Assembly: GCF_026625565.1 (NCBI RefSeq)
Contig: NZ_CP112998.1
Coordinates: forward strand, 870,501-934,500
Reading direction: 5' to 3'
DNA from: Dyadobacter pollutisoli
GTDB lineage: Bacteria; Bacteroidota; Bacteroidia; Cytophagales; Spirosomataceae
Length of the DNA: 64,000 nt
Below the pieces are notes generated by a model. The model made no database searches. It saw only the letters and a list, made by a program, of their open reading frames with translations, and was not told the DNA's origin. Positions 62,824 to 64,000 of the stretch are shown in pieces (position 1 is the stretch's first letter; the number at the start of each line of letters is the position of its first letter). The translations under genes were made by a program, and so were the position numbers.

Positions 62824-64000
62824 ATGAAAACAGCCTGTAAAATCACGTTCGGATCGCTGGTTCTTTTAGTAGGCATGGTTCTCTTGCCTTCGTTTTCGGA
62901 TATAAATACGGCGCAGCCTCCTTTCAAACTTCCCTATAAACAGGCCGGTCTGACCCCACGTCAGGCGGCTGCCCATATGTTGAACCGTTTCACATTCGGT
63001 ACTCGCGCCGCCGATGTGGATGAGGTTTTGAAAACAGGTCTGGAAACGTGGTTTTTGCAGCAACTGCACGCCAATGTTGCCGACGATTCGCTCGCTAAAA
63101 GGCTGGCCGCTTACGATGCCCTTGGTCTGAGTAATGCGGAAATAACGAGAACCTACCCAAAGAAAAACAAGGTGCTGCGGATGGCTATCGCGGAAGGCGT
63201 GATCGACCAGCAGGCCCGGGATAAAACAAAAAAAGATGCTTACAAAAGCGAACTGGAAGCCTATATGAAGGAAAAGGGCTTGAAACCGCAGAAGGAATTG
63301 TACCGGCAATTTTTCAATCAAAAAATCCTACGCGCTGCCTATTCAAACAACCAGTTGCAGGAATTACTGACCGATTTCTGGTTCAATCACTTCAATGTTT
63401 CGCTGGATAAAAATCAATGCGCGGAGTTCATCCCGGCCTACGAGCGCGACGTGATTCGTCCCAATGTCCTCGGCAAATTCGAAGATTTGTTACTGGCAAC
63501 AGCACAGTCCCCGGCCATGCTGACATATCTGGATAATTTCAGCAGTATAGGGGTAAAGGAAGAGGCTAAACCCAGGCAAATCAGCCGTATTACCTACGCC
63601 AGACAAATGCAAAGTCAAGGCGACTCCACACAAAAAGGGAAGATAAAAAAGCCTAAGCGCCGGGGTATTAACGAGAACTATGCTCGCGAAGTAATGGAGC
63701 TGCATACGCTGGGCGTGGATGGCGGCTACACCCAGGAGGATGTTACACAGGCAGCCCGCGTGCTCACCGGCTGGACAATTTATCCGATGAACGAAAAAGG
63801 ATACGGCAGCGCAGTCAAACAAGCGCTGAACAAACTCGATGAAAGCAAACTCTCAGAACGAGGCTTTGTCCATCACGGCGATTTCTTGTTTGCCGCCAAC
63901 CATCACGATAGCAAAGAAAAGACCGTTTTAGGGAGACATTTTCCTTCTGGCGGGGGATATCAGGAAGGTGTTGAACTGCTGAAAATGTTCGCGAATCATC
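62824..64000 (+). CDS. DUF1800 family protein (partial, C-terminus off the window)
   Basis: About 392 residues are visible and the frame runs off the right edge. The signal segment is ITFGSLVLLVGMVLLPSF. Marks of DUF1800 are AAAHMLNRFTFGTRAADVDE (residues about 50-69), LLTDFWFNHFNVSLDKNQC, RGINENYAREVMELHTLGVD and YTQEDVTQAARVLTGWTI. DUF1800 genes are usually followed by a DUF1501 gene; both are exported proteins of poorly known role, found near secretion and surface-assembly genes. It has a separate leader after the phosphatase terminator, so it may be a second unit rather than the operon's fourth gene. Confidence 0.92.
   Translation, partial: MKTACKITFGSLVLLVGMVLLPSFSDINTAQPPFKLPYKQAGLTPRQAAAHMLNRFTFGTRAADVDEVLKTGLETWFLQQLHANVADDSLAKRLAAYDALGLSNAEITRTYPKKNKVLRMAIAEGVIDQQARDKTKKDAYKSELEAYMKEKGLKPQKELYRQFFNQKILRAAYSNNQLQELLTDFWFNHFNVSLDKNQCAEFIPAYERDVIRPNVLGKFEDLLLATAQSPAMLTYLDNFSSIGVKEEAKPRQISRITYARQMQSQGDSTQKGKIKKPKRRGINENYAREVMELHTLGVDGGYTQEDVTQAARVLTGWTIYPMNEKGYGSAVKQALNKLDESKLSERGFVHHGDFLFAANHHDSKEKTVLGRHFPSGGGYQEGVELLKMFANH

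Overview
The window looks like the chromosome of a Bacteroidota bacterium of the order Cytophagales, most like Dyadobacter and its relatives. This rests on a SusC/SusD pair with a divergent one-piece hybrid two-component regulator, a giant adhesin ending in a type IX secretion sorting domain, Bacteroidota-style -7 promoter motifs (TAnnTTTG), membrane-anchored TPR regulators, several lone LytTR domains and a CarboxypepD-like TonB receptor. No rRNA, tRNA, CRISPR array or phage module was seen. The left edge cuts an ABC permease and the right edge cuts a DUF1800 gene.

Layout: 0-8 kb holds single genes (ABC permease, GNAT acetyltransferase, small heat-shock protein, CPA2 antiporter, serine hydrolase, LolA/TlpA-like thioredoxin, AraC regulator, RibD-like reductase). 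8.3-16.3 kb is a minus-strand detoxification or aromatic-metabolism cluster: Cys-nucleophile alpha/beta hydrolase, SDR, DJ-1/PfpI protein, small ferredoxin-like protein, resorcylate-decarboxylase-like amidohydrolase, UlaG-like metallo-hydrolase and a secreted double-CMD plus monooxygenase fusion, with an AraC regulator inside the run and another divergent from it. 16.3-18.6 kb has a LytTR domain, a TPR protein and an arginase with a lost C-terminus.

18.6-25.4 kb is the most unusual block: five tightly packed minus-strand genes encoding two caspase-like peptidases (one TPR-fused), a secreted M48 metallopeptidase, a membrane protein with a CHASE2-like domain and a membrane-anchored unknown. It reads as an exported sensor-protease system, and its far end overlaps the truncated arginase, suggesting that it arrived by rearrangement.

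25.6-35.2 kb is a hybrid regulator/SusC/SusD locus without visible glycoside hydrolases. 35.2-39.7 kb is a patchwork: DUF4345 protein, transposase tail, esterase and NTF2-like pair, a Fic-family remnant with a nonsense codon, and two matched palindromes. 39.7-43.4 kb carries a convergent, overlapping NarL-type response regulator and propeller histidine kinase. 43.6-51.0 kb is the giant beta-helix/lectin adhesin, split by two single-base frame breaks.

51.1-54.4 kb is a gene graveyard: a serine hydrolase with one in-frame stop, a LytTR fragment, a lipoprotein fragment, an IS5-type transposase broken by short GC-rich inserts, and an AraC tail. 54.4-64 kb holds a TPR-TM-HTH regulator followed by a TonB receptor, an imelysin-like/di-haem peroxidase, a purple-acid-phosphatase-like enzyme and a DUF1800 protein, probably one uptake and processing locus.
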